64,000 nt of DNA, taken from contig NZ_RAXT01000002.1 of assembly GCF_003611475.1 (NCBI RefSeq), forward strand, positions 1-64,000, read 5' to 3'. Under the pieces are notes generated by a model. It was given only the letters and a program-made list of their open reading frames with translations. It ran no database searches and had not been told where the DNA came from. The position numbers and the translations under genes are program-made. This document shows positions 8,879-19,033 of the stretch, piece after piece. Each line of letters begins with the position of its first letter. The stretch's first letter is position 1. The DNA comes from Acinetobacter rongchengensis (GTDB lineage Bacteria; Pseudomonadota; Gammaproteobacteria; Pseudomonadales; Moraxellaceae).

Positions 8879-10369
8879 TTAAGAAACAAGTTTAGGCTTC
8901 TTTTCTGCTTGAGCTTCACGCTTATAAAATTTTAACACACCATCATCAAATCGAGCATTTTTCAATTCTTTACGATCTGCTAAATAATTATTCGATACTT
9001 TCCATGGTGCATGTTTACCTTGTTTTGGCATCACATCAGCTGCACGGGCAATATAACCAGAACTTAGGCTTCCCATTACAGTATCTTCCATTAATTCAGT
9101 CGCATCACCTTGAGGAATAACTTCATCAAAGCCTTTTTGATCCATGTAATTCACAAGACGGCAAATATAGTCTGCTGCAATATCCACTTTGAGTGTCCAC
9201 GAAGCATTAATATATCCAATAATCATCGCCATATTCGGCACATCACTGACCATTACACCTTGATAAAGCATATGTTGTGAAGTATTCATTGGTTTGCCAT
9301 CAATCGTGGCTTTAATACCTCCTAGAATCTGAATTTCTAGACCTGTTGCAGATACAATAATATCCGCATCCAAGTGCTTACCTGACTTTAATAAAATTCC
9401 TGTCTCAGTAATTTTTTCTATTTGATCTGTTTCAACACTGGCTTTACCTGAACGTAAAATCTTAAATAGATCACCATCAGGAACCACACATAAACGCTGA
9501 TCCCAAGGATTATAGTGTGGGGTAAAATGTTTCATATCCACTTTACCTTTTAATTGCATTTCAATTGATTTTAAAAGGAATCTGCGCAGTAATTTTGGTT
9601 GCTTTTGAGCAAGTGCATAAATGCCTCGTTGCATTCCAATATTACGTGCACGAGTTAATTTATACGCCACATCCTCAGGTAACACTTTACGCATCTTGTC
9701 ATAAACAAAATCAACAGATGGAATAGATGCAATATAAGTTGGTGAACGTTGCAACATCGTTACATGAGACGCTCCGCCTTTCGACATGGCTGGAACTAAA
9801 GTAATTGCCGTTGCGCCACTACCGATAATAACCACTTTTTTACCAGTATAATCTAACTTTTCTGGCCAAAATTGAGGATTAATAAACTCGCCTTTAAATG
9901 CATCTTTATTTGGGAAATCAGGCTGATAACCTTGGTCATAATTGTAATACCCCGTACAACCGACAACAAAATTAGCGACCCAGGTCTGTAATTTTCCGCT
10001 TTGGTCTTCAATTTCAACAAACCACTTTTTAATTGAAGAATCATAATTTGCTGTACGTACACGATGTTGAAAATGAATTTTGTTTTTTAATTTATATTCT
10101 TCTACAACTTCAGCAACATAGCCTTTAATTGAAGCTCCATCAGCCAAAACATTGGCTTTTTGCCATGGTTTAAAATTAAAACCAAAAGTCGACATATCAG
10201 AATCTGAACGGATACCAGGATATTTAAATAAATCCCAAGTTCCACCAAAACTTTCACGACGCTCAATAATTTCGAACGAACGTTGTGGTGAATTTTTAGA
10301 TAAATGCGCAGCCACACCTATACCAGAAATACCTGCGCCTACAATCAGAATATCAACCTGTCTTTCCAT
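8879..10369 (-). CDS. almA: Flavin-binding monooxygenase, AlmA-like
   Basis: This 496-residue protein has the length and, as far as I recall, the closest sequence match to AlmA, the Acinetobacter flavin monooxygenase used for growth on very long-chain n-alkanes. The FAD Rossmann motif G-A-G-I-S-G is at 11-16, followed by F-G-G-T-W-D and the R-Y/K-Y-P-G-I-R-S-D segment; the NADPH Rossmann motif G-S-G-A-T-A is at 183-188. The class fingerprint F-x-G-x3-H-x3-W-P reads F158-K-G-E-F-I-N164-P-Q-F-W168-P, so the usual His is Asn. It is a single-gene unit with a consensus promoter (10409-10437) and its own terminator. A general Baeyer-Villiger type oxygenase is the alternative. Confidence 0.8.
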   Translation of the reverse strand: MERQVDILIVGAGISGIGVAAHLSKNSPQRSFEIIERRESFGGTWDLFKYPGIRSDSDMSTFGFNFKPWQKANVLADGASIKGYVAEVVEEYKLKNKIHFQHRVRTANYDSSIKKWFVEIEDQSGKLQTWVANFVVGCTGYYNYDQGYQPDFPNKDAFKGEFINPQFWPEKLDYTGKKVVIIGSGATAITLVPAMSKGGASHVTMLQRSPTYIASIPSVDFVYDKMRKVLPEDVAYKLTRARNIGMQRGIYALAQKQPKLLRRFLLKSIEMQLKGKVDMKHFTPHYNPWDQRLCVVPDGDLFKILRSGKASVETDQIEKITETGILLKSGKHLDADIIVSATGLEIQILGGIKATIDGKPMNTSQHMLYQGVMVSDVPNMAMIIGYINASWTLKVDIAADYICRLVNYMDQKGFDEVIPQGDATELMEDTVMGSLSSGYIARAADVMPKQGKHAPWKVSNNYLADRKELKNARFDDGVLKFYKREAQAEKKPKLVS

Positions 10370-10408
10370 GTTCTTTTTATAACCTATTTAAGAGTACATT
10401 TTTATTAA

Positions 10409-10437
10409 ATCATAAAATTGACAATACGCAATGTCAA
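10409..10437 (-). promoter_or_regulatory. Sigma70 promoter of almA with overlapping palindrome
   Basis: On the minus strand a perfect -35 TTGACA (10432-10437) is separated by 17 bases from -10 TATGAT (10409-10414), about 40 bases before the almA start. The -35 box is one arm of the inverted repeat TTGACA-N8-TGTCAA (10418-10437), which could be an operator that covers the polymerase site. Confidence 0.7.
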
Positions 10438-10514
10438 GTTTGTATTTTTCCGACAAATTTCATATCACTTGGGGACAACTTCTTATATTGTCTAACAATT
10501 ATTAATTTTTAGAA

Positions 10515-10546
10515 TAAAAAAAGGTCGGTAAAATACCGACCTTTTT
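10515..10546 (-). terminator. Terminator of the alpha (rpsM-rplQ) operon
   Basis: The strong stem AAAAAGGTCGGTA with TACCGACCTTTTT and an AAA loop lies 34 bases after the rplQ stop and carries a T run on the minus strand. Confidence 0.9.
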
Positions 10547-10579
10547 CGAACAACCGATTGTTCTATGGCGTATAAGTAA

Positions 10580-10945
10580 TTAGTTTACTTCACGATCCAC
10601 AAGTTCTACATAAGCCATCGGCGCAGCATCACCTGCACGGAAACCAGCTTTAAGAACACGTAGATAACCGCCGTTACGTTCTTTGTAACGAGGGCCAAGA
10701 ACGGTAAATAATTTACCAACTGTTGCTGCTGAACGAGTACGAGCAAATGCCAAACGACGGTTTGCTACAGTATCGTTTTTAGCTAAAGTGATTAAAGGCT
10801 CAGCAACACGACGTAATTCTTTTGCTTTAGGCACAGTTGTTTTGATCAACTCATGCTCAAACAAAGAATTCGCCATGTTTTGGAACATCGCTTTACGATG
10901 GCTGCTGGTACGGCCTAATTTCACACCACTATTACGATGACGCAT
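10580..10945 (-). CDS. rplQ: 50S ribosomal protein L17
   Basis: L17 is a large-subunit protein near the exit tunnel. The 121-residue sequence begins [20 protein letters not shown], the diagnostic N-terminus, and shows the usual basic composition. It is the last gene of the alpha operon, 18 bases after rpoA, and is followed by a strong terminator. Confidence 0.98.
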   Translation of the reverse strand: MRHRNSGVKLGRTSSHRKAMFQNMANSLFEHELIKTTVPKAKELRRVAEPLITLAKNDTVANRRLAFARTRSAATVGKLFTVLGPRYKERNGGYLRVLKAGFRAGDAAPMAYVELVDREVN

Positions 10946-10963
10946 GGTGATAGTCCTACTTAA

Positions 10964-11971
10964 TTAACGGCTACGATAGGCGAAACGATCGTCCATACGG
11001 AGACTAGCTGGTGGCCAGTTCTCTAAACGCATGCCGAGTTGTAAGCCTTTAGAAGCCAGAACATCTTTGATCTCTGTAAGCGATTTTTTACCAAGGTTAG
11101 GCGTTTTAAGTAACTCAACCTCAGTGCGCTGTACTAGATCACCAATGTAGTAAATATTTTCTGCTTTCAAACAGTTAGCAGAACGAACAGTAAGCTCTAG
11201 ATCATCTACTGGACGAAGCAAAATTGGATCAACTTCTTCACGTGGTTCTTGAGCAACTGGAGCTTGATCTTTCTGAAGATCAACAAAAATTGCAATTTGT
11301 TGTTGCAAGATTGTCGCCGCTTTGCGGATCGCTTCTTCAGGATCTACAGTACCATTTGTTTCAAGATCAATGACGAGCTTATCAAGGTCAGTACGTTGTT
11401 CTACACGAGCGTTTTCCACTGTGTAAGACACGCGCTTGATTGGGCTATAAGAAGCATCTAACTGTAAACGACCAACAGGACGTGTTTCACCTTCAGGGAA
11501 ACGAGAGTCAGATGTTTCATAACCACGGCCTTGAGAAACTTTCAGGCGCATTTTCAATGAGCCAGAAGCACTTAAAGTACCAATCAAATGTTCAGGGTTA
11601 ACCACTTCGACATTATGAGGTAAACGAAGATCAGCAGCAGTTACGTCGCCAGGTCCTTGTTTCTCTAATGTTAAATATGCTTCGTTTTGATCGAACAGCT
11701 TAATAGACAATCCTTTTAGGTTCAGCAAGAGCTCGACGATGTCCTGCTGCAAGCCTTCTAAAGTACTGTACTCGTGCTCGACACCTTCTATCTCAACTTC
11801 CACCACGGCAGCGCCAGGTAGAGAAGATAATAGGATGCGACGTAAAGCATTACCAAGAGTATGGCCAAAACCACGCTCTAACGGTTCAAGAATCACTTTT
11901 GCCGAGGTCCCGCTTGCCGCTTCGACCTTGATCGCTTGCGGAGTTAGAAACTCGTTTGCAGTACGCGTCAT
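10964..11971 (-). CDS. rpoA: RNA polymerase alpha subunit
   Basis: RpoA dimerises to start RNA polymerase assembly and contacts UP elements and activators. The 335-residue protein has the N-terminal assembly domain ([21 protein letters not shown] at about 27-47), an acidic linker near 235-250, and the C-terminal DNA-binding domain with [10 protein letters not shown]. It lies between rpsD and rplQ, as is usual. The length fits the family. Confidence 0.98.
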   Translation of the reverse strand: MTRTANEFLTPQAIKVEAASGTSAKVILEPLERGFGHTLGNALRRILLSSLPGAAVVEVEIEGVEHEYSTLEGLQQDIVELLLNLKGLSIKLFDQNEAYLTLEKQGPGDVTAADLRLPHNVEVVNPEHLIGTLSASGSLKMRLKVSQGRGYETSDSRFPEGETRPVGRLQLDASYSPIKRVSYTVENARVEQRTDLDKLVIDLETNGTVDPEEAIRKAATILQQQIAIFVDLQKDQAPVAQEPREEVDPILLRPVDDLELTVRSANCLKAENIYYIGDLVQRTEVELLKTPNLGKKSLTEIKDVLASKGLQLGMRLENWPPASLRMDDRFAYRSR

Positions 11972-11988
11972 TATTGCTACCTCAAGGA

Positions 11989-12615
11989 TTATTTAGAATA
12001 CAATTCTACAATCAAGCTTTCGTTGATTTCAGCAGGTAAATCAGAACGATCTGGTGCAGCTTTAAATGTACCTTCAAGTTTTGAATGATCTACTTCAATC
12101 CAAGAAGCTGTACCACGTTGAGCAGCCAATTCAATTGCGTTTTTAATACGTAATTGTTGTTTAGCGCCTTCGTGAACTGCGATCACGTCACCCGCTTTAA
12201 CTTGGATTGACGCGATGTTAACGCGACGACCATTTAAAGTGATTGAACGGTGAGATACTAGCTGACGAGCTTCTGCACGTGTAGAACCAAAACCCATGCG
12301 ATAAACAACGTTATCGAGGCGGCTTTCAAGCAATTTCAACAAGTTTTCACCTGTTGCGCCTTTAACACGAGCAGCTTCTTTATAGTAGTTACTAAATTGA
12401 CGTTCTAAAACACCGTACATACGACGTACTTTTTGTTTTTCACGTAATTGTAGTGAGTACTCAGATTGTTTACCACCACGAGCTCCGCCATGTTGGCCAG
12501 GAGCTTTAGCGGCTTTTTTAGTTTTGACGTCAAATGGTTTAACGCCAGATTTTAATTGCAGGTCTGTCCCTTCGCGGCGAGAGAGTTTGCATTTTGGACC
12601 AATATAACGAGCCAT
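11989..12615 (-). CDS. rpsD: 30S ribosomal protein S4
   Basis: S4 starts assembly of the 30S body and in E. coli represses its own alpha operon. The 208-residue protein begins [19 protein letters not shown] and has the S4 RNA-binding fold with [11 protein letters not shown] and [13 protein letters not shown]. It lies 12 bases after rpsK. Confidence 0.98.
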   Translation of the reverse strand: MARYIGPKCKLSRREGTDLQLKSGVKPFDVKTKKAAKAPGQHGGARGGKQSEYSLQLREKQKVRRMYGVLERQFSNYYKEAARVKGATGENLLKLLESRLDNVVYRMGFGSTRAEARQLVSHRSITLNGRRVNIASIQVKAGDVIAVHEGAKQQLRIKNAIELAAQRGTASWIEVDHSKLEGTFKAAPDRSDLPAEINESLIVELYSK

Positions 12616-12627
12616 GAATGTTTCTCC

Positions 12628-13014
12628 TTACACGCGACGTTTTTTAGGTGGACGGCAACCGTTGTGCGGGATTGGCGTCACATCGGTAATGCTGTTAATT
12701 TTATAACCCACTGCACCTAAAGCACGAACCGCAGATTCACGACCAGGACCAGGACCTTTTACAAGGACGTCCAAGTTTTTCAAACCGTAATCTAAAGCAG
12801 CTTTACCAGCAACTTCAGCAGCTACCTGAGCAGCAAACGGAGTTGATTTACGTGATCCACGGAAGCCTTGTCCACCAGAGGTAGCCCAAGCCAGTGCATT
12901 ACCTTGACGATCGGTAATAGTCACAATGGTGTTATTAAAAGAAGCGTGAATGTGTGCAACACCTTCAGAGACGGTACGAGTGACCTTCTTGCGTGTGCGA
13001 GTATCTTTAGCCAT
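12628..13014 (-). CDS. rpsK: 30S ribosomal protein S11
   Basis: S11 lies on the 30S platform by the mRNA exit. The 128-residue protein contains [12 protein letters not shown] and ends with the signature [12 protein letters not shown]. It is the second gene of the alpha operon, 19 bases after rpsM. Confidence 0.98.
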
Positions 13015-13033
13015 CTTTTAGCTTCCAGAAATC

Positions 13034-13390
13034 TTATTTCTTAATAGGTTTGCGCGGACCTTTACGGGTACGTGCGTTAGTTTTGGTGCGTTGTCCGCGA
13101 ACAGGCAAGCTGCGACGATGACGAAGACCACGATAGCAGCCTAAATCCATTAAACGTTTAATGTTCATGGAAATTTCGCGACGTAAATCACCTTCGGTCG
13201 GAACCTTAGCAACTTCTGCACGAATCGCATCAAGCTGAGCATCATCTAATTCACGAATTTTAGTAGTAGTAGCAATGCCTGCAGCAGCTAAAATGTTTTT
13301 AGCAGTGTGACGGCCAATACCAAAAATATACGTGAGAGAGATAACAGCATGCTTGTTATCCGGAATGTTTACACCGGCAATACGAGCCAT
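13034..13390 (-). CDS. rpsM: 30S ribosomal protein S13
   Basis: S13 sits in the 30S head and contacts the P-site tRNA and the 50S subunit. The 118-residue protein begins [20 protein letters not shown] and ends in the basic [13 protein letters not shown] tail that reaches the tRNA. It opens the alpha operon after a leader with a G+C-rich hairpin. Confidence 0.98.
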   Translation of the reverse strand: MARIAGVNIPDNKHAVISLTYIFGIGRHTAKNILAAAGIATTTKIRELDDAQLDAIRAEVAKVPTEGDLRREISMNIKRLMDLGCYRGLRHRRSLPVRGQRTKTNARTRKGPRKPIKK

Positions 13391-13425
13391 TCAAATTTCT
13401 CCAAAAAGGCAGTAGAGATAATCAA

Positions 13426-13452
13426 CCGCCCCACAAAAATCTTGAGGGGCGG
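13426..13452 (-). promoter_or_regulatory. G+C-rich hairpin in the rpsM leader
   Basis: A perfect seven-base stem, CCGCCCC with GGGGCGG and a 13-base loop, stands in the 107-base gap between rpmJ and rpsM. No T run follows it on the minus strand, so it is not a typical terminator. In E. coli the alpha-operon leader upstream of rpsM is the S4 autoregulatory site; this hairpin sits in the equivalent place. The function is inferred from position. Confidence 0.5.
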
Positions 13453-13497
13453 ATAATAACCTAATTAGCCTACTGAAATCAACAGGTCTTAATTAAA

Positions 13498-13614
13498 TTA
13501 ACCTTGACGCTGCTTATGACGAGGTTCTGCGCTGCAAATTACGCGAATAACCCCATTACGACGGATAACTTTACAGCTACCACAAATTTTTTTTACAGAA
13601 GCTTGTACTTTCAT
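13498..13614 (-). CDS. rpmJ: 50S ribosomal protein L36
   Basis: This 38-residue protein begins [20 protein letters not shown]. It is the zinc-binding form of L36, with C-x2-C, a later Cys and His (C-S-A-E-P-R-H) and a basic tail. It follows secY by 21 bases, ending the spc operon as in other gammaproteobacteria. It is too short for a standard ORF cut-off but unmistakable. Confidence 0.97.
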
Positions 13615-13635
13615 GATGAAACCTTCTAAGTGCGC

Positions 13636-14994
13636 TTATCCCTTAGGATGAGCAGTCGTTTTTCTCATTAACGATTGATTATCATACTGATGCGACGTTA
13701 AGTGGGCTTGAAGCTGAGCCATAAAGTCCATAACCACTACAACCACAATAAGTAATGAGGTACCGCCCAAGTGGAACGGAATACCAAAAGAACTTTGCAA
13801 GATCATCGGCATTAAGCAGATAACTGTGATGTATATAGCACCAATAAATGTCAAACGATTAAGAATATGATCTAAGTAACGAGCAGTTTGCTCACCTGGG
13901 CGAATACCAGGTACGTAAGCTCCACTGCGTTTCAAGTTTTCCGAAACCTCTTTTGGGCTGAAAACCAGCGCCGTATAGAAGTAGCAGAAAAAGATAATTA
14001 ACGCACCGAAGAGCACCAAATACAAAGGTTGTCCAGGCGATAATACTAATGCCAAATCTTGTAGCGCACGCTTCACGAATCCTGCATTTGGATCAGCACT
14101 ACCTAACCATTGACCTAAGCTTGCAGGGAACAACAATAACGAACTAGCGAAAATTGCTGGAATTACCCCTGCCATATTAATTTTCAATGGCAAATGTGTC
14201 TGCTGTGCAGTAAATACGCGACGCCCTTGCTGCTTTTGAGCATAGTTAACAGGTATGCGACGTTGAGCTTTTTCAATGAACACAATTGCTGCTAATACAG
14301 CAATTGATAGTAATCCAAATATTGCCAAACCAATTAAACTTGATTGACCATTATCTACAGATGTAAATGCTTGGATCACTAAGTTTGGTAAACCAGCAAC
14401 AATACCTGCAAAGATAATCATTGAGATACCATTACCAACACCACGTTCAGTAATCTGCTCACCTAACCACATTAAGAACATAGTACCTGCAACTAACGAA
14501 GTTAGTGCTGGAACGTAAAAAGCTAGCCCTGACGTCAAAGTAATCCCTTGACTGATCAGACCAGCACACATTCCAATACCTTGGACTAATGCAAGTAAAA
14601 GGGTGCCGTAACGCGTATATTGATTAATCTTACGCTTACCCTGCTCGCCTTCCTTTTTTAATGCCTCTAACGAAGGAACAACCGTAGACATTAACTGCAC
14701 AATAATAGATGCAGAAATGTAAGGCATAATTCCTAACGCAAGAATTGACATTCGCTCTAATGCCCCGCCCGAGAACATATTAAACAAACCTAAAAAAGTA
14801 CCTTCATTAGCTTTGAAAAAACGTTCTAGAGCGACGTTATCAATACCTGGCAGCGGAATATGCGCTCCTAGTCGAAAGACAACTAATGCACCAATTAAAA
14901 ACATTAATCGGTGAATAATTTCACGGTATTTCACATGAAATGGTTGACCTTTCATCATGTTCACATGACCTGAAGAACTAGGAGACATAGTCAC
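13636..14994 (-). CDS. secY: Protein translocase subunit SecY
   Basis: SecY forms the protein-conducting channel in the inner membrane with SecE and SecG. The 452-residue protein has about ten hydrophobic segments and the family stretches H-I-P-L-P-G-I-D, F-S-G-G-A-L-E-R-M-S-I-L-A-L-G-I-M-P-Y-I and R-P-G-E-Q-T-A-R-Y-L. The start is a GTG at 14994: GAGGAG, the last codons of rplO, lies nine bases upstream. The ATG two codons later is too far from it. It sits between rplO and rpmJ. Confidence 0.97.
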   Translation of the reverse strand: MTMSPSSSGHVNMMKGQPFHVKYREIIHRLMFLIGALVVFRLGAHIPLPGIDNVALERFFKANEGTFLGLFNMFSGGALERMSILALGIMPYISASIIVQLMSTVVPSLEALKKEGEQGKRKINQYTRYGTLLLALVQGIGMCAGLISQGITLTSGLAFYVPALTSLVAGTMFLMWLGEQITERGVGNGISMIIFAGIVAGLPNLVIQAFTSVDNGQSSLIGLAIFGLLSIAVLAAIVFIEKAQRRIPVNYAQKQQGRRVFTAQQTHLPLKINMAGVIPAIFASSLLLFPASLGQWLGSADPNAGFVKRALQDLALVLSPGQPLYLVLFGALIIFFCYFYTALVFSPKEVSENLKRSGAYVPGIRPGEQTARYLDHILNRLTFIGAIYITVICLMPMILQSSFGIPFHLGGTSLLIVVVVVMDFMAQLQAHLTSHQYDNQSLMRKTTAHPKG

Positions 14995-15000
14995 TCGCGA

Positions 15001-15441
15001 TTACTCCTCGAATTTACCGCCAGCAGCTTCAACAGCAGCTTTAGCGCCTTTAGTCAATGCAACACCTTGTACAGTGAATGCACGAGTGATTTCACCAGAA
15101 AGAACGATACGAGCACGCACCATATCTTTACGTACAACATTCGCAGCTTTTAAAGTTTCAAGTGAAATCACATCACCTTCAACTTTAGCAAGTTCAGACA
15201 AACGTACTTCGGCAGTTTTCAAAGCCAATTGGCTTGTGAAACCGAATTTAGGTAAACGACGGTATAACGCAGTTTGACCACCTTCAAAACCTGGACGAAC
15301 GCCACCACTTTTACGTGATTTTTGACCTTTGACACCACGGCCACCAGTCTTACCAACGCCAGAACCGATACCACGGCCTAAACGACGGTTTTCACGTTTT
15401 GCACCTTCAGCAGGTGCAAGCTCATTTAAACGCAGAGTCAT
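15001..15441 (-). CDS. rplO: 50S ribosomal protein L15
   Basis: L15 is a late-assembly protein of the 50S subunit. The 146-residue protein begins [15 protein letters not shown] and has the Gly/Arg-rich loop [20 protein letters not shown]. It lies three bases after rpmD, and its last codons supply the ribosome binding site of secY. Confidence 0.98.
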   Translation of the reverse strand: MTLRLNELAPAEGAKRENRRLGRGIGSGVGKTGGRGVKGQKSRKSGGVRPGFEGGQTALYRRLPKFGFTSQLALKTAEVRLSELAKVEGDVISLETLKAANVVRKDMVRARIVLSGEITRAFTVQGVALTKGAKAAVEAAGGKFEE

Positions 15442-15444
15442 GGC

Positions 15445-15621
15445 TTATTCCTCTACACTAACCATATAGTAGACTTTGTTGATCATACCACGGTTAGAAG
15501 GTGTATCCACCACTTCTACTGTATGACCAATACGACGCAGACCTAAACCTTGTAGGCAAAGTTTGTGATTTTTCAAACGATGCGCAGAAGATTTAGTCTG
15601 GGTAACTTTAATCGTTTTCAT
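15445..15621 (-). CDS. rpmD: 50S ribosomal protein L30
   Basis: This 58-residue protein begins [20 protein letters not shown] and contains [11 protein letters not shown] and the ending N-K-V-Y-Y-M-V, all typical of bacterial L30. It lies between rpsE (6 bases) and rplO (3 bases) in the spc operon. Confidence 0.97.
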   Translation of the reverse strand: MKTIKVTQTKSSAHRLKNHKLCLQGLGLRRIGHTVEVVDTPSNRGMINKVYYMVSVEE

Positions 15622-15627
15622 GATTGA

Positions 15628-16125
15628 TTACCCTAAAATTTGTTCTACTGAAAGACCACGTTTCGCAGCAACTTTCTCAGGAGAAGTCATATCACGCAAA
15701 CCGTTGAAAGTTGCGTTTACTACGTTAGCAGCGTTTGTAGAACCATAACATTTAGTCAATACGTTACGTACACCTACAGCTTCTAACACTGCACGCATAG
15801 CACCACCAGCAATTACACCTGTACCTTCAGAAGCAGGTTGCATGTAAACGCGGCTTGCACCGTGACGAGCATTGATAGGATGCTGAACAGTACCGTCAAC
15901 TAGATCAACAGTAATCATGTTACGACGTGCAGCTTCAAGTGCTTTAGAAATAGCAGCTGGAACTTCACGTGCTTTACCACGACCAAAACCTACGCGACCA
16001 TTACCATCACCTACCACAGTCAATGCTGTGAAAGAGAAAATACGACCACCCTTAACAACTTTGGCTACACGATCAACGGCAACCAGCTTTTCAACAAGAC
16101 CTTCGTTTTGTTCAACTTTAGCCAT
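15628..16125 (-). CDS. rpsE: 30S ribosomal protein S5
   Basis: S5 is needed for translational accuracy and mRNA unwinding. The 165-residue protein has the double-stranded RNA binding fold with [19 protein letters not shown] and the C-terminal G-S-T-N-A-A-N-V-V segment. It lies two bases after rplR. Confidence 0.98.
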   Translation of the reverse strand: MAKVEQNEGLVEKLVAVDRVAKVVKGGRIFSFTALTVVGDGNGRVGFGRGKAREVPAAISKALEAARRNMITVDLVDGTVQHPINARHGASRVYMQPASEGTGVIAGGAMRAVLEAVGVRNVLTKCYGSTNAANVVNATFNGLRDMTSPEKVAAKRGLSVEQILG

Positions 16126-16127
16126 GA

Positions 16128-16478
16128 TTAGAACTCCAAGCCGTTTTCACGAGCAGCATCAGCCAAGGCTTTGATACGACCATGATATTTAAAACCAGAA
16201 CGGTCAAATGCAACTTTAGTAACACCAGCTGCTTTAGCACGCTCTGCGATTAAAGCACCTACTTTAGTAGCCGCATCAACGTTACCAGTAGTACCACTAC
16301 GCAAAGATGCATCCAAAGTAGAAGCTTGCGCTAATACTTTGCCACCATCTGCTGAAATAACTTGCGCATAGATGTGACGCGGAGTGCGGTTTACACACAA
16401 ACGAGTCGCACCCAATGCACGAATGTGCAAGCGTGTGCTTTTCGCACGACGCAAACGGGATTGTTTCTTTTCGTTCAT
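16128..16478 (-). CDS. rplR: 50S ribosomal protein L18
   Basis: L18 binds 5S rRNA with L5 and L25. The 116-residue protein begins [20 protein letters not shown] and ends [21 protein letters not shown], the family signature. It lies between rplF and rpsE. Confidence 0.98.
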   Translation of the reverse strand: MNEKKQSRLRRAKSTRLHIRALGATRLCVNRTPRHIYAQVISADGGKVLAQASTLDASLRSGTTGNVDAATKVGALIAERAKAAGVTKVAFDRSGFKYHGRIKALADAARENGLEF

Positions 16479-16492
16479 AAGAACCTCGCGCC

Positions 16493-17026
16493 TTATTTCT
16501 TCTTAGCTTCTTTACGAAGCACAACTTCATCCGAATAACGAACACCTTTACCTTTATATGGTTCAGGAGCACGGTAAGCACGGATTTCTGCAGCCACTTG
16601 ACCCAACAACTGCTTATTCGCTGATTTCAAAATGATTTCAGTAGCAGTAGGAGTTTCTGCAGTTACGCCTTCTGGAAGAGAGTAATCGATTGGGTGAGAG
16701 TAACCAAGGTTAAGGTTAACAATAGTACCTTTAACCGCAGCTTTATAACCAACACCGATCAGTTGTAACTTACGTTCGAAGCCTTCGTTAACACCTTTAA
16801 CAAGGTTGTTAAGAACAGCGCGAGCAGTACCAGCTTGCATCCAAGAATCGCGAGATTCTTTAACTGGAGCAATATGAAGTTGACCTTCTTCCTGTTTAAG
16901 CTCGACCAGCGCATGCAGGTTGAAAGACAAAGTACCTTTACTGCCTTTCACTTCGACCTGCCGGCCGTTCTGAGTAACTGTTACACCGTTAGGTACAGCT
17001 ACTGGGGCTTTAGCCACACGAGACAT
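16493..17026 (-). CDS. rplF: 50S ribosomal protein L6
   Basis: L6 lies near the sarcin-ricin loop. The 177-residue protein begins [20 protein letters not shown], has the two repeated L6 folds, and ends with [14 protein letters not shown]. The length is standard. It lies 13 bases after rpsH. Confidence 0.98.
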   Translation of the reverse strand: MSRVAKAPVAVPNGVTVTQNGRQVEVKGSKGTLSFNLHALVELKQEEGQLHIAPVKESRDSWMQAGTARAVLNNLVKGVNEGFERKLQLIGVGYKAAVKGTIVNLNLGYSHPIDYSLPEGVTAETPTATEIILKSANKQLLGQVAAEIRAYRAPEPYKGKGVRYSDEVVLRKEAKKK

Positions 17027-17039
17027 GAGGAATCACCTA

Positions 17040-17435
17040 TTAAGAAACAAAAGCAATAACTTCACCACCGATGCCCGCAGCACGTGCAGCGCGATCAGTC
17101 ATGATGCCTTTGCTTGTAGAAACAATTGCAATACCTAAACCTTGCTTAACGCTAGGTAAGCTATCTTTACCGCGATATTGGCGTAGACCTGGACGGCTTA
17201 CACGCTTCACAGTTTCAATAACTGGTTTGCCTTCAAAATATTTTAAAGTAATTGTCAAAGTAGCTTTGCCTTCAGAATCAGCAACATCTACATTTGAAAT
17301 GTAACCTTCTTGTTGAAGTACATTTGCAATTGCAACTTTCAACTTAGAATTAGGCATAGAAACAGTTTGTTTCTTTGCCATTTGTGCGTTACGAACACGA
17401 GTTAACATGTCGGCAACGGTATCTTGCATACTCAT
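17040..17435 (-). CDS. rpsH: 30S ribosomal protein S8
   Basis: S8 binds central-domain 16S rRNA and in E. coli represses the spc operon. The 131-residue protein begins [20 protein letters not shown] and ends with [13 protein letters not shown], the conserved RNA-binding end. It lies 13 bases after rpsN. Confidence 0.98.
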   Translation of the reverse strand: MSMQDTVADMLTRVRNAQMAKKQTVSMPNSKLKVAIANVLQQEGYISNVDVADSEGKATLTITLKYFEGKPVIETVKRVSRPGLRQYRGKDSLPSVKQGLGIAIVSTSKGIMTDRAARAAGIGGEVIAFVS

Positions 17436-17448
17436 TTATAGTCGCTCC

Positions 17449-17754
17449 TTACCAGCTTGCCTTAACAACGCCCGGTACATCACCTTGCATTACTGTATCG
17501 CGTAATTTGTTACGGCTTAAACCGAACTTACGGAAGTAACCATGAGGACGACCAGTTAAACCACAACGGTTACGAAGACGTACTGGAGACGCATTACGTG
17601 GTAATGCTTGTAACTTCATCATCGCTTCGAAACGTTCTTCATCAGATGCATTTACGTTTGCAATCGTTGCTTTTAATTCAGCACGTTTTGCAGCATATTT
17701 TGCAACTGTAGCTTCGCGTTTCAATTCGCGATTAATCATACCTTTCTTAGCCAT
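17449..17754 (-). CDS. rpsN: 30S ribosomal protein S14, zinc-independent form
   Basis: S14 completes the 30S head. The 101-residue protein is the long form without the C-x2-C zinc pairs and ends with [19 protein letters not shown]. It lies nine bases after rplE. Confidence 0.98.
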   Translation of the reverse strand: MAKKGMINRELKREATVAKYAAKRAELKATIANVNASDEERFEAMMKLQALPRNASPVRLRNRCGLTGRPHGYFRKFGLSRNKLRDTVMQGDVPGVVKASW

Positions 17755-17763
17755 ATCGACCTC

Positions 17764-18300
17764 TTATTTGAACGGGAAGCCAAATGCACGGATTAGCGCA
17801 CGGCCTTCGTCATCGGTGCGAGCAGTCGTAGTGATAGTAATATCCATACCACGAATACGATCGATCTTATCAAAATCGATTTCAGGGAACATAATTTGTT
17901 CCTTGAGACCCATTGAGTAGTTACCACGACCATCGAATGATTTCGCAGAAAAACCGCGGAAGTCACGAATACGAGGGATCGCAATAGAGATCAAACGGTC
18001 TAAGAATTCGTACATTTGTTCGCCGCGTAAAGTTACTTTACAACCAATCGGCCAACCATCACGGATTTTAAAACCAGCGATTGATTTACGAGCTAAAGTA
18101 AGTACTGGTTTTTGACCAGCGATAGCTTGCATATCAGCCAAAGCGCCATCTAATAATTTCTTATCAGCTGAAGCTGCACCAACACCCATGTTGATGGTGA
18201 TTTTAGTGATGCGAGGAATCTCCATCACATTACCCAAACCAAGTTCTTCTTTTAACTTAGCTCGGATTTCGTCGTTATAACGTGTTTTAAGTCTGGCCAT
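17764..18300 (-). CDS. rplE: 50S ribosomal protein L5
   Basis: L5 binds 5S rRNA and contacts P-site tRNA. The 178-residue protein begins [20 protein letters not shown] and has the conserved [11 protein letters not shown] and [12 protein letters not shown] segments. It lies between rplX and rpsN. Confidence 0.98.
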   Translation of the reverse strand: MARLKTRYNDEIRAKLKEELGLGNVMEIPRITKITINMGVGAASADKKLLDGALADMQAIAGQKPVLTLARKSIAGFKIRDGWPIGCKVTLRGEQMYEFLDRLISIAIPRIRDFRGFSAKSFDGRGNYSMGLKEQIMFPEIDFDKIDRIRGMDITITTTARTDDEGRALIRAFGFPFK

Positions 18301-18316
18301 AGCCTATTTCAACCTA

Positions 18317-18634
18317 TTACTTCGCTACCGCCACTGATTCACCATTTGACTTGTAAACGCGAGTTTTCACGCCTTCAGTCACTTGGTAACCAACACGGTC
18401 AGCCTTTTGGGTTGTAGCATTAAAAATCGCCACGTTTGAAATATGAAGCGAAGCTTCTTGTGTAACGATAGCGCCTTCAGCACCTGTTGCACGATTCGGC
18501 TTTTGATGCTTCTTAACTAAATTAAGGCCTTCAACCTTAACTTGGTCATTTGAAACAGACAAAACAGTACCCTGTTTGCCTTTTTCTTTACCTGCGATCA
18601 CAATTACTTGATCGCCTTTTCTAATCTTAGCCAT
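18317..18634 (-). CDS. rplX: 50S ribosomal protein L24
   Basis: L24 is an early 50S assembly protein. The 105-residue protein begins [20 protein letters not shown], a KOW motif, and continues with [12 protein letters not shown]. It follows rplN by 11 bases. Confidence 0.98.
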   Translation of the reverse strand: MAKIRKGDQVIVIAGKEKGKQGTVLSVSNDQVKVEGLNLVKKHQKPNRATGAEGAIVTQEASLHISNVAIFNATTQKADRVGYQVTEGVKTRVYKSNGESVAVAK

Positions 18635-18645
18635 GATTGCCTCTA

Positions 18646-19014
18646 TTATAGAACTTCAGGAGCCAATGAAATGATTTTCATGAACTGTTCAGTACGAAGT
18701 TCACGAGTCACTGGTCCGAAAATACGAGTTGCAATCGGTGCTTTGTTGTTGTTCAAAATAACAGCTGCATTATCGTCGAAACGAATAACAGAACCATCTG
18801 GACGACGGATGCCGAATTTTGTACGTACAACAACAGCATTCATCACGTCACCTTTTTTAACACGTGCGCGTGGAATAGCTTCTTTTACAGTAACTTTAAT
18901 AATGTCGCCAACAGAAGCATAACGACGATGTGAACCACCAAGTACTTTAATACATTGTACGCGGCGAGCACCACTGTTGTCTGCTACGTCTAGCATACTT
19001 TCGGTTTGAATCAT
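18646..19014 (-). CDS. rplN: 50S ribosomal protein L14
   Basis: L14 forms an intersubunit bridge. The 122-residue protein begins [20 protein letters not shown] and contains the conserved D-N-A-A-V-I-L-N-N and [10 protein letters not shown]. It opens the spc operon, preceded by a long hairpin in the gap after rpsQ. Confidence 0.98.
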   Translation of the reverse strand: MIQTESMLDVADNSGARRVQCIKVLGGSHRRYASVGDIIKVTVKEAIPRARVKKGDVMNAVVVRTKFGIRRPDGSVIRFDDNAAVILNNNKAPIATRIFGPVTRELRTEQFMKIISLAPEVL

Positions 19015-19033
19015 TGCCCTACTCCAAAACCGA

